A stretch of 64,000 nt of DNA. Source: Rubrivivax gelatinosus (GTDB taxonomy: Bacteria > Pseudomonadota > Gammaproteobacteria > Burkholderiales > Burkholderiaceae_C). A program made the position numbers and the translations under genes. The first letter of the stretch is position 1, and the number at the start of each line of letters is the position of its first letter. The notes beneath the pieces are model-generated. The model did not search any database and had not been told where the DNA came from. It worked only from the letters and a program-made list of their open reading frames with translations. The stretch covers positions 1 to 64,000 of the forward strand of contig NZ_SLXD01000004.1 of NCBI RefSeq assembly GCF_004340905.1. The letters run 5' to 3'. Below are positions 1 through 8,030 of this stretch, piece by piece.

Positions 1-699
1 GAGACCTGCGGGACGGTGGATGGCCCGGGGATCCGCTACGTGCTGTTCCTCTCGGGCTGTCCGCTGCGCTGCGCGTACTGCCACAACCCCGACACTTGGC
101 ATCGTCACGACGGCACGCTCACCAGCGTCGCCGAGATCCTGACGGACATCGGCCGCTACCGCGGCTTCATCCAGGCCAAGGGGGGCGTGACGCTCAGCGG
201 CGGCGAGCCGCTGACGCAGCCGCGCTTCGTCAAGGCGCTGCTGCGCGGCTGCAAGGCGATGGGCCTGCACACCGCGCTGGACACCTCGGGCTACCTGGGC
301 GCCAAGGTCGACGACGAGATGATGGCCGACCTGGACCTGGTGCTGCTGGACATCAAGGCCTTCAGCGAGAAGAGCTACCACCGGCTGACCGGCGCCGAGC
401 TCAAACCCACGCTGGACTTCGCGCGCCGGCTGGCCGCCGCGGCCAAGCCGATCATCCTGCGCTACGTGCTGGTGCCCGGCTGGACCGACCACGACAGCGA
501 GATCCGCGCGCTGGCTGCCTTCGCCGCCCGGCTGGGCAACGTGCAGCGTGTGGATGTGCTGCCCTTCCACCAGATGGGCGAGCACAAGTGGCACGAGCGT
601 GAGCTGAACTACCGCCTGGCCGGCGTGGCGCCGCCGTCCGAAGAGCTCGTCGAGCGCACGCGCTCGATGTTCCGCGAGGCCGGATTGCAGGTCACCTGA
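1..699 (+). CDS. pflA: Pyruvate formate-lyase activating enzyme (5' partial)
   Basis: A radical S-adenosylmethionine enzyme that puts the glycyl radical on pyruvate formate-lyase. The frame is open from base 1, and the first codons read ETCGTVDGPGIR, matching the start region of the family, so the true start lies just outside the window; the GTG at 16 is internal. The CX3CX2C iron-sulfur motif (CPLRCAYC) is at bases 58-81 and the glycine-rich SAM motif SGGEPL follows near base 195. The cytoplasmic enzyme should be preceded by pflB beyond the edge. It heads a same-strand run with the phosphotransacetylase, ackA and a formate channel, which fits a fermentative pyruvate-to-acetate and formate route. 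It is complete at its 3' end. Confidence 0.93.
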   Translation, partial: ETCGTVDGPGIRYVLFLSGCPLRCAYCHNPDTWHRHDGTLTSVAEILTDIGRYRGFIQAKGGVTLSGGEPLTQPRFVKALLRGCKAMGLHTALDTSGYLGAKVDDEMMADLDLVLLDIKAFSEKSYHRLTGAELKPTLDFARRLAAAAKPIILRYVLVPGWTDHDSEIRALAAFAARLGNVQRVDVLPFHQMGEHKWHERELNYRLAGVAPPSEELVERTRSMFREAGLQVT

Positions 700-790
700 G
701 CGCCCGCCGAACCCCGCCCCCGACCGAATCAAGACACCGGGCACGACCCCGGTCGGGCCTCCTGTTGCCCGCGAAACCGCACAGACCGCC

Positions 791-2278
791 ATGCTGACCG
801 AAACCCGCCCCACCGCCGCGCTGCACGACGGCGCCCGTTTCCAGGCCGCCGCCGCGACGCCGCGCCCTCCCGTGATCGACGCCGACGACGGCGTCAGCGA
901 GAACCTGCCCTACGACGAGATCCTCGTCGGCCAGTCGGCCGCCCGCACGCGGGCGCTGACGATGGACGACGTGCGGCTGTTCGCCACGGTCTCCGAGAAC
1001 CGCAACCCGGTGCATCTGGACCCGCGTTTCGCCGCCGGCAGCGGCCACGGCAAGGTCATCGCCCACGGCATGTGGACCGGCGCGCTGGTCTCGGGCCTGA
1101 TCGGTTCGCGCCTGCCGGGCCCGGGCACGGTCTACCTCAGCCAGGACCTGCACTTCCTGCACCCGATCAGCGTCGGCGACCGCATCACCGCCACGGTGAC
1201 GGTGGTCGAGAAACGCGACGCCGACCGTGTGGTCGTGCTCGATTGCGGCTGCGTCAACCAGGACGGCATCCTCGTGGCCGGCGGCATCGCCGAAGTCGTG
1301 GCGCCCGTGGCCAAGGTCCGGACCGCGCCGGTCGATCTGCCCGAGGTGCAGCTCATCGGCCACCACCAGCACGACGCGCTGCTGAAGAAGTGCGAGCGCC
1401 TGGCGCCGGTGCCCACCGCGGTGGCCTACCCCTGCAACGAACCCTCGTTGCGCGCTGCGGTCGACGCCGCCGAGGCCGGGCTGATCGAGCCGGTGCTGGT
1501 CGGGCCGGCGCGGCAGATGAAGGCCATCGCCGCCGAACACGGGCTGGACATCTCGGCCTGCCGCATCGTCGACGTCGAGTTCCCGAAGGACGCCGCCGAA
1601 GCCGCCGCGCGCCTGGCACGCGACGGCGAGGTGCAGGCGCTGATGAAGGGCTCGCTGCACACCGACGAGCTGATGGGCGCGGTGGTGCGCAAGGACAACG
1701 CGCTGCGCACCGCGGCGCGCATCAGCCACGTCTTCGTGATGCACGTGCCGACCTACGAACGCACGCTGCTGATCACCGACGCGGCGATCAACATCTCGCC
1801 GACGCTGGACGACAAGATGCACATCGTCCAGAACGCGATCCACCTCGCGCAGGCGCTGGGCGTGAAGACGCCCAAGGTGGCGATCCTGTCGGCGGTCGAG
1901 AACGTCAACCCGAAGATCCCGTCGACGCTGGAAGCGGCGGTGCTCTGCAAGATGGCCGACCGCGGCCAGATCACCGGCGGCGTGCTCGACGGCCCGCTGG
2001 CCTTCGACAACGCGATCTCGGCCGAGGCCGCACGCACCAAGGGCATCGTGTCGCCGGTGGCCGGGCAGGCCGACATCCTGCTCGTGCCCGACATGGTGGC
2101 GGGCAACATGCTCGCCAAGCAGCTCAGCTTCCTGGCCAACGCCGACGCCGCGGGCATCGTGCTGGGCGCCAAGGTGCCGGTGATCCTGACCAGCCGCGCC
2201 GACAGCCAGCGTTCGCGCCTGGCCTCGTGCGCCATTGCCGCGCTGCTGGCCCAGGCCCGGCGCGCCGCCGCCGAGTGA
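791..2278 (+). CDS. Bifunctional MaoC-like hydratase / phosphate acetyl(butyryl)transferase
   Basis: A 495-residue fusion. The N-terminal ~160 residues form a MaoC-type hot-dog domain, with the hydratase-like stretch SENRNPVHLDP near residue 75. The C-terminal ~300 residues are a phosphate acetyl/butyryltransferase domain (PTA_PTB), with the typical segments AILSAVENVNPKIPST and SGLIG...AGQADILLVPD. Such fusions are annotated as bifunctional enoyl-CoA hydratase/phosphate acetyltransferase. Next to ackA the likely main job is acetyl-CoA to acetyl-phosphate, handing on to acetate kinase only 7 bases downstream. The role of the hydratase half is unknown; it may let the enzyme act on longer acyl groups. 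Start chosen at ATG 791, because the frame immediately gives a plausible alanine-rich leader. Confidence 0.88.
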   Translation: MLTETRPTAALHDGARFQAAAATPRPPVIDADDGVSENLPYDEILVGQSAARTRALTMDDVRLFATVSENRNPVHLDPRFAAGSGHGKVIAHGMWTGALVSGLIGSRLPGPGTVYLSQDLHFLHPISVGDRITATVTVVEKRDADRVVVLDCGCVNQDGILVAGGIAEVVAPVAKVRTAPVDLPEVQLIGHHQHDALLKKCERLAPVPTAVAYPCNEPSLRAAVDAAEAGLIEPVLVGPARQMKAIAAEHGLDISACRIVDVEFPKDAAEAAARLARDGEVQALMKGSLHTDELMGAVVRKDNALRTAARISHVFVMHVPTYERTLLITDAAINISPTLDDKMHIVQNAIHLAQALGVKTPKVAILSAVENVNPKIPSTLEAAVLCKMADRGQITGGVLDGPLAFDNAISAEAARTKGIVSPVAGQADILLVPDMVAGNMLAKQLSFLANADAAGIVLGAKVPVILTSRADSQRSRLASCAIAALLAQARRAAAE

Positions 2279-2285
2279 GGCCGCG

Positions 2286-3548
2286 ATGAGCCGACACCAA
2301 TCCTGCCTGGTGCTCAACGCGGGCTCGTCGAGCCTGAAGTTCGCGGTGCTGCGCCGCGACGAGGCCACCGAGGACCTGCATCAGGTGCTGAACGGCCAGA
2401 TCGCCGGCATCGGCACCGACGCCCGCTTCGAGGCCCGGGACGCCAACCGGCGCGTCGTCGCCCAGCGCCGCTGGAGCGCCGAGGACTCGCAGCGCCGCCC
2501 GGCGCTGCTGGAGTACCTGCTGGCCTGGCTGGGCCAGGCGCTGCCCGAGGACCGCATCGTCGCCGCCGGCCACCGTGTCGTGCACGGCGGGCGCGGTTTC
2601 AGCCGCCCGGTGCGCGTGACGCCCGAGGTGCTCGCCGAACTGCAGGCCCTGGTGCCGCTGGCGCCGCTGCACCAGCCACACAACCTGGCGCCGATGCGCG
2701 CGCTGGCGGCCAGCCACCCCGAACTGCCGCAGGTCGCGTGTTTCGACACCGCCTTCCATGCCGAGCTGCCCTGGGTGGCGAGCACCTACGCGCTGCCACA
2801 GGAACTGAGCTACGAAGGCGTGCAGCGCTACGGCTTCCACGGCCTGTCCTACGAGTACGTCTCGCAACGGCTGGCGGCGCTGCGGCCCGAGCTGGCCAAC
2901 GCGCGCGTCGTCGTCTGCCACCTGGGCAATGGCTCCAGCCTGGCGGCCGTGCACGCCGGCCGCGGCGTCGACACGACGATGGGTTTCACGGCGCTGGACG
3001 GCGTGCCGATGGGCACCCGCAGCGGCTCGCTGGACCCCGGCGTGCTGCTGTACCTGATGCGCGAGAAAGGCATGGGCGCCGACGCGCTGGAGGACCTGCT
3101 GTACCGGCGCTCGGGCCTGCTCGGCGTCTCGGGCGTGTCCAGCGACATGCGCGCGCTGGAGCAGTCCACCGACCCGGCGGCGCGCCGCGCGATCGAGCTG
3201 TTCTGCTTTCGTGTCGCCAAGGAGGTGGCGGCGATGGCCGGCTCGATGGGCGGCATCGACGCCCTCGTGTTCACCGCCGGCATCGGCGAGAACTCGCCCG
3301 GCGTGCGCGCCGAGGTCTGTTCGCGCCTGGGCTGGATGGGCCTGGCGATCGACGACTACGCCAACGGCCGCAGCGCGCTCGAGATCTCCGCCGACGACTC
3401 GGTCGTGCCGGTGTTCGTGCTGCCGACGAACGAGGAAAAGATGATCGCGCTGCATACGCTGGCCGTGCTGGCCGCAAGCGCGCCGAACGGCCGTGAGGCC
3501 GATGAAGGACAACCATGCTCGACCGCACGCACCCCCGCCACCTGCTGA
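2286..3548 (+). CDS. ackA: Acetate kinase
   Basis: Converts acetyl-phosphate and ADP to acetate and ATP in the cytoplasm. The 420-residue protein has the full set of family motifs: VLNAGSSSLKF at residues 8-18, CFDTAFH near 155, GFHGLSYEYVS near 180, VCHLGNGSS near 212, MGTRSGSLDPG near 242 and FTAGIGENSPGVR near 328. ATG 2286 is chosen because the first motif starts immediately after it. The 3' end is unusual: the last ~12 codons overlap the start of the formate channel by 34 bases, giving a divergent tail, so translation of the two may be coupled. It lies in the pfl-type fermentation run. Confidence 0.96.
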   Translation: MSRHQSCLVLNAGSSSLKFAVLRRDEATEDLHQVLNGQIAGIGTDARFEARDANRRVVAQRRWSAEDSQRRPALLEYLLAWLGQALPEDRIVAAGHRVVHGGRGFSRPVRVTPEVLAELQALVPLAPLHQPHNLAPMRALAASHPELPQVACFDTAFHAELPWVASTYALPQELSYEGVQRYGFHGLSYEYVSQRLAALRPELANARVVVCHLGNGSSLAAVHAGRGVDTTMGFTALDGVPMGTRSGSLDPGVLLYLMREKGMGADALEDLLYRRSGLLGVSGVSSDMRALEQSTDPAARRAIELFCFRVAKEVAAMAGSMGGIDALVFTAGIGENSPGVRAEVCSRLGWMGLAIDDYANGRSALEISADDSVVPVFVLPTNEEKMIALHTLAVLAASAPNGREADEGQPCSTARTPATC

Positions 3549-4450
3549 ACGGCGAGGAGCCGGCTGCCGCCTACGGCGCGGCCGCCCCGCGTTCGCTGTT
3601 CGATCCGCTGGCGCCCGACGCGGTGGCCTGCGCCGCCGAGGAGATGGGCGTCAAGAAGGCCAAGGCCGCGCCGGCCCAGCAGTTCGGCCTGGCCGTGCTC
3701 GGCGGCGCCTTCGTCGCGCTGGGCGCGATGTTCGCCACGATTGCCATCGCCGGCGCCGAGCACATGCTGCCCTGGGGCGTGATGCGCCTGCTGATGGGCG
3801 CGGCGTTCTCGATGGGGCTGATGCTGGTCGTCGTCGCCGGCGCGCAGCTCTTCACCAGCGACGCGCTGATGGTCATGGCCTGGGCCAGCGGCCGGCTGGA
3901 CACGCGGCGCATGCTGCGGGTCTGGACCCTCGTCTGGTTCGGCAACCTGGTCGGTGCGCTCGGCACCGCGGTCATCGTCTTCCTCGGCGGCCAGTACGGC
4001 TTCGGTCACGGCGAGGTCGGCGCCAGCGCGCTGTACCTGGCCGCCAGCAAGGCCAGCCTGCCGCCGTTGAAGGCGTTTTCGCTGGCCATCCTGTGCAACG
4101 TGCTCGTGTGTCTCGCGACCTGGCTGTCGCTGGCCGCACGCAGCGTGACCGACAAGATCGTCGCGATGTTCCTGCCGATCACGGCCTTCGTCGCCGCCGG
4201 CTTCGAGCACTGCGTGGCCAACATGTACTTCGTGCCCTACGGCCTGATGGTCAAGTGGTTCGCGCCGGCGAGCTTCTGGGCCGAGCCCGCGGCGCAGGCC
4301 CGGGCGGCCGCCGAGATCCCGGTGGGCCAGTACCTGATCAACCTGGGCGTCGTGACGCTGGGCAACTGGGTCGGCGGCGCGCTGCTCGTCGCCGGCGCCT
4401 ATTGGTGGCTGTTCCGGCGCGGCGCACGCGCCGCGGCCAAGACCGCCTGA
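3515..4450 (+). CDS. focA: Formate/nitrite transporter family channel (FocA-like)
   Basis: A 311-residue inner-membrane protein of the FNT family, pentameric channels for formate or related anions. About 55 hydrophilic residues precede the first membrane helix, and six hydrophobic segments follow, including the family stretches FGNLVGALGTAVI, FLPITAFVAAGFEHCVANMY and LGNWVGGALLVAGAYW. The position directly after ackA and downstream of pflA argues for formate rather than nitrite. It starts inside the end of ackA (ATG 3515). Direction of flow cannot be read from sequence. The family is certain; the substrate is inferred from context. Confidence 0.9.
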   Translation: MLDRTHPRHLLNGEEPAAAYGAAAPRSLFDPLAPDAVACAAEEMGVKKAKAAPAQQFGLAVLGGAFVALGAMFATIAIAGAEHMLPWGVMRLLMGAAFSMGLMLVVVAGAQLFTSDALMVMAWASGRLDTRRMLRVWTLVWFGNLVGALGTAVIVFLGGQYGFGHGEVGASALYLAASKASLPPLKAFSLAILCNVLVCLATWLSLAARSVTDKIVAMFLPITAFVAAGFEHCVANMYFVPYGLMVKWFAPASFWAEPAAQARAAAEIPVGQYLINLGVVTLGNWVGGALLVAGAYWWLFRRGARAAAKTA

Positions 4451-4465
4451 ACGGAGGAGGACGCG

Positions 4466-4798
4466 ATGTCCGGATTCATCGACTACACCGCCACCGCGCG
4501 CGAGACCGAACGCGCGCTGCTGCGCGCCGGGCTGGCGCTGGGCCTGGACTGGGACGATGCCGTCGCGGTGCAGGCGCTGGCACGCGAAACGCTGGACCGC
4601 CGCCAGGGCCGACGCCGCGCCGCCGCGCGCGTGCCACACGGGCCCGAGCGCCAGCGGCTGAACCTGTGTGCGCTGGTCGTGCTGCGCCGGCGCATCGAGG
4701 TCGAGTACGACCATGCCGGAGCCTGCGTCGCCGGCCGGGCCTGGCAGGCGATGTCGCAGGCGCTGGACCGCGAACTCGAGGGTCGCCTCGTCGCCTGA
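4466..4798 (+). CDS. Small hypothetical protein of the fermentation cluster
   Basis: A 110-residue arginine- and alanine-rich soluble protein that I do not recognise. No signal peptide, membrane helix or metal motif is visible. It starts 15 bases after the formate channel, with a strong ribosome site (GGAGGAGG, bases 4453-4460) before ATG 4466, which supports it as the last gene of the operon. The sequence splits into a helical N-terminal half (residues 1-50) and a C-terminal half with the stretch LNLCALVVLRRRIEVEYDH. A role in regulating the neighbouring fermentation enzymes is possible but unsupported. Confidence 0.6.
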   Translation: MSGFIDYTATARETERALLRAGLALGLDWDDAVAVQALARETLDRRQGRRRAAARVPHGPERQRLNLCALVVLRRRIEVEYDHAGACVAGRAWQAMSQALDRELEGRLVA

Positions 4799-5034
4799 GG
4801 TCCGGCGTGGCGCCGGCGAGACGCGCCGCCGGACTTTCCGGCGAGCGGTCGCAGATCGGCCCCGAGCGGTTCCCGGGCAGGCCCCGGCGGTATTTTCTCC
4901 GGGGTTTCTTCGGTGAATTTCGGGGGGCATCCGGCGGCCGCTTCGCGGGAGCCCTGGACAGTATCTCCGGGCTGGATTATGTTGGAACCAGAAGATTCTC
5001 CGGGGAGACCGGAGCGAAACCAGTCGAGGTTGTG

Positions 5035-5451
5035 ATGTGCTGTGAATTCGAAGAAATGGCGATCGGTCTCGCGCGCAAGGCGCGGCGTTGTGGCGGCGAG
5101 AACAGCAAGCTCGTGCAGTCGCTGATGCGCCTGCTGCGCCAGCACGACGGCGGCCTCACGTCGCTGGCGGCACGTTTCGACGCCGAAGGCTGCGGCGAGG
5201 CGATGCGTGGCTGGATCACCCACGGCGCCGACAACACGATGGACGGCGCGACGATGCGCCGCGCGCTCGGCGAGCGCCTGTACGACAAGCTGGTGCGTCG
5301 CCTGGACCTGGACCCGGTCGACGCCGCCCAGGTGCTGGCCGAGATCGTGCCGATGGCCGTGAACCGCCTGACACCCGATGGCCGCATCGACGTGCAGCCG
5401 GTGCGCGCGGGCGTGCAGGGCTGGTTCGCGCGCGTCGTCGCCGCGGTCTGA
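5035..5451 (+). CDS. YidB-like (DUF937-type) protein
   Basis: A 138-residue cytoplasmic protein resembling the YidB/DUF937 family, whose function is unknown. Family-like features are a leucine-rich N-terminal half with a short glycine stretch (RQHDGGLTSLAARFDAEG), then GWITHGADNTMDGATM, where the family usually has W-x-G-x-N-x-x-I, and the closing part LAEIVPMAVNRLTPDGRID. ATG 5035 is preceded by GAGG at 5026-5029; the GTG at 5032 is an alternative. The upstream 236 bases hold no other gene. It ends exactly where the convergent LytTR regulator gene ends (5451/5452). Family assignment is good, role unknown. Confidence 0.75.
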   Translation: MCCEFEEMAIGLARKARRCGGENSKLVQSLMRLLRQHDGGLTSLAARFDAEGCGEAMRGWITHGADNTMDGATMRRALGERLYDKLVRRLDLDPVDAAQVLAEIVPMAVNRLTPDGRIDVQPVRAGVQGWFARVVAAV

Positions 5452-6165
5452 TCAGGCGAAGCCCAGCTTCTCCTTCAGTTCGCCGAGCAGCCGGCGGCTG
5501 ACCGGCACGCGCCGGCCGCCGTGGGTGACGATCTCGGCGCCGCCGAGCTCCTGGAACACGATCTCGAGGATCTGCTCCGGGTTCACGAGGTACTGGCGGT
5601 GGCAGCGCAGCAGCGGCGTGCGCTCCTCCAGCGTGCGCAGCGTCAGCTCGGTGAAGTGCTCGACGCCGTCGGTCGTCACGAGGAAGACCCCGGTGCCGGT
5701 GGAGTTGGCGTACTCCACCTGCTCGACCTTGACCAGCTGCACGCGCTGGTGGCCGGGGCAGGGAATCTGGCGCAGCGGTGCTGCCAGCTTGGAGAGGTCG
5801 GCCGTCGGCGCGGCGTCGCGGCGCAGGCGCTGCAGCGTGACGTCCAGCCGCGCCGGGTCCACGGGCTTCAACAGGTAGTCGAAGGCGTCCTGCTCGAAGG
5901 CCTTCAGCGCGTACTCGCTGTACGCGGTGAGGAAGACCACGCGAGGCATCTCCTCGGGGTCGAGCATGCCCAGCAGTTCCAGGCCGCTGATCTGCGGCAT
6001 GTTGATGTCGAGGAAGACGACGTCCGGGTGCAGGTGGTTGATCGCCGCCAGCGCCTCGACGGCGTTGGCGCACTGGCCGACGATGCTCACGTCGGCCACC
6101 CGGGACAGCAGGCGCGCGATCTCCTCGCGTGCCGGGGTTTCGTCGTCGACGATCAGGACGTTCAT
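5452..6165 (-). CDS. LytTR-family response regulator
   Basis: A 237-residue two-component regulator. Residues 1-120 are a receiver domain with acidic pocket VDDE near 6-9, phosphorylated aspartate D53 in FLDINMP and conserved lysine K100 in YLLKPVDP. The C-terminal ~100 residues form a LytTR DNA-binding domain, including LLRCHRQYLVNPEQI. It follows the LytS-type kinase gene by 14 bases in the same operon, so the two are partners. The arrangement is like BtsS/BtsR or YpdA/YpdB, systems that sense pyruvate in enterobacteria; a pyruvate-related role next to fermentation genes is an inference only. Start ATG 6165 gives the canonical MNVLIVDDE opening. Confidence 0.93.
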   Translation of the reverse strand: MNVLIVDDETPAREEIARLLSRVADVSIVGQCANAVEALAAINHLHPDVVFLDINMPQISGLELLGMLDPEEMPRVVFLTAYSEYALKAFEQDAFDYLLKPVDPARLDVTLQRLRRDAAPTADLSKLAAPLRQIPCPGHQRVQLVKVEQVEYANSTGTGVFLVTTDGVEHFTELTLRTLEERTPLLRCHRQYLVNPEQILEIVFQELGGAEIVTHGGRRVPVSRRLLGELKEKLGFA

Positions 6166-6179
6166 CACAGCCTCGCGGT

Positions 6180-7877
6180 TCAGGGCTCGCCGGTGGACAA
6201 GGGCATGCGCAGCGTCACGCGCGTCATGACCTCGGGCTCGCATTCGATGTCCATGCCGTAGCCGGCGCCGTAGCGGTTGGCGATGCGGCGGCGCACCAGG
6301 TTCACGCCCAGGCCGTCGTTGCCTTCGGCCGGCGGCTTGTACAGGCCGGCATTGTCCTCGACGCACAGCCGCAGGTCGTGGCCTTCCTGGCGCGCCGAGA
6401 TCTTCACCCGGCCGATGCCCAGCAGCTGCGAGGTGCCGTGCTTGATCGCGTTCTCGACCACCGGCTGCAGCGAGAACGCCGGCAGGCGCACGTGCTGCAG
6501 CCGGTCGGGCACGTCGAACTCGACCTGCAGCCGGTCGCCGAAACGCGCCTGCTCGATCTCCAGGTAGGACGAGACGTGGGCCAGTTCCTCGATCAGGCGC
6601 GCGTCCTCGCTGGGGCGCTTGAGGTTGCTGCGGAAGAAGGTCGACAGGCTGAAGACCAGCGTGCAGGCGCGTTCCGGGTCGCGGCGGATCACCGCGATCA
6701 GCGTGTTCAGCGCGTTGAACAGGAAGTGCGGGTTGATCTGGGCCTGCAGCAGCTTGATCTCCGACTGCGCCAGCATCTCGCGCTGACGCAGGTAGCGCCC
6801 GGCGAGGATCTGGTTGGACAGCAGCCGGCCGATGCCTTCGCCGAGCGTGCGGTTGATGTTGGAGAACAGCCGGCTGCGCGGCTCGTAGAGCTTGATCGTG
6901 CCGATGACCTGGTTCTCCTCGTCGGTCAGCGGGATGATCAGGCACGAGGCCAGCGGGCAGCGGGCGTGGATCGAGCAGCGGTAGGGCACCTCGTTGCCGT
7001 CGGCGTAGACGACTTCGTTGCGCTCGATCGCCTGCTGCGTCAGCTTGGACTCGATCAGCGTGCCCGGCAGGTGGTGGTCGGCGCCGATGCCGGTGAAGGC
7101 GACGAGCTGGCGGGTGTCGGTCATCGCCACCGCGCCGACGCCGGTCTCCTCCTGGATGACCTTGACGACGCGGGTCGCACGCGCCGATCCGTCGGGGTCG
7201 AAACCTTCGCGCAGCAGGCCCTCGACGCGCGCGGCGATCGCCAGCGCCTTGGTCGAGAAGACGGTCGACTGGCGTTCGTAGAGCTTGCGCCGGTCGACGA
7301 GGATGCGCATGAACATGCCCGCGCCCAGCGTGTTGGCCACGCCCATCGGGATCGCGATCTGCTCGACCAGGTGCCAGTTCGCCGGTGCCTTGAGCATCAG
7401 CAGCAGGATCGCCATCTCGACGACGATCGACGCCAGCGTCACCAGCGCCACCGGCACCGGGCGGAAGACGGTGGCGGCCTTGCCGCGGCGGATCATGTAG
7501 AGGTGGTAGCCGCCGCCGATCAGGCCGCCGACGACGGTGGCGATGGCGCAGGGCAGGGCGGAGCTGCCGCCCAGCGAATAGCGGTGCAGGCCGCCGGTCA
7601 GGCCCACCGCCAGGCCGACCACCGGGCCGCCGAGCACGCCGCCGAGCACCGAGCCGATGGCGCGCGTGTGCGCGATCGAGTCGTCGATGTGCAGCCCGAG
7701 GTAGGTGCCCATGATGCAGAACAGCGAGCAGACGACGTAGCAGGCCGTGCGCTGCGGCAGCCGGATCGTCACGTGCATCAGCGGAATGAATATCCGGGTG
7801 CCCGCCAGGAGATAGGCCACGACGAGGTAGACGCAGGTTTGCTGCAGTAGCGTGAGGCTTAGCGCAATGGAATTCAT
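6180..7877 (-). CDS. LytS/BtsS-type sensor histidine kinase
   Basis: A 565-residue inner-membrane kinase. The first ~200 residues carry several membrane helices with the glycine-rich pattern of the 5TMR_LYT sensor module (GSVLGGVLGGPVVGLAVGL near 76-94). A GAF-like domain follows (about 210-350; CSIHARCPLASCLIIPL), then the His_kinase domain with H384 in QINPHFLFNAL and an HATPase domain (LQPVVENAIKHG, GLGVNLVRRR). The length equals that of enterobacterial YpdA-type kinases. ATG 7877 is chosen over an upstream in-frame ATG at 7925 because it begins directly at the first helix. It is the first gene of the pair with the LytTR regulator. Its ligand is unknown. Confidence 0.9.
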   Translation of the reverse strand: MNSIALSLTLLQQTCVYLVVAYLLAGTRIFIPLMHVTIRLPQRTACYVVCSLFCIMGTYLGLHIDDSIAHTRAIGSVLGGVLGGPVVGLAVGLTGGLHRYSLGGSSALPCAIATVVGGLIGGGYHLYMIRRGKAATVFRPVPVALVTLASIVVEMAILLLMLKAPANWHLVEQIAIPMGVANTLGAGMFMRILVDRRKLYERQSTVFSTKALAIAARVEGLLREGFDPDGSARATRVVKVIQEETGVGAVAMTDTRQLVAFTGIGADHHLPGTLIESKLTQQAIERNEVVYADGNEVPYRCSIHARCPLASCLIIPLTDEENQVIGTIKLYEPRSRLFSNINRTLGEGIGRLLSNQILAGRYLRQREMLAQSEIKLLQAQINPHFLFNALNTLIAVIRRDPERACTLVFSLSTFFRSNLKRPSEDARLIEELAHVSSYLEIEQARFGDRLQVEFDVPDRLQHVRLPAFSLQPVVENAIKHGTSQLLGIGRVKISARQEGHDLRLCVEDNAGLYKPPAEGNDGLGVNLVRRRIANRYGAGYGMDIECEPEVMTRVTLRMPLSTGEP

Positions 7878-8030
7878 GAAAATCGGCCCCAACGACCGAA
7901 AACCGCCTGCGATGCAGCGTGACAACCGTCAGTTTGGCAGTCGCCGGGTATTCCGGCAACCGCTTCCAGATATCTCGCGGAGAAACACTGCGGTGTTCCC
8001 CGGGAAGCGTGCCGCGGGCTGCGTCCGGCG

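Noticed and set aside
718..757. Inverted repeat CCCGACCG/CGGTCGGG after pflA
   Set aside because: The loop is long and there is no T run, and such repeats are common by chance at this GC content.
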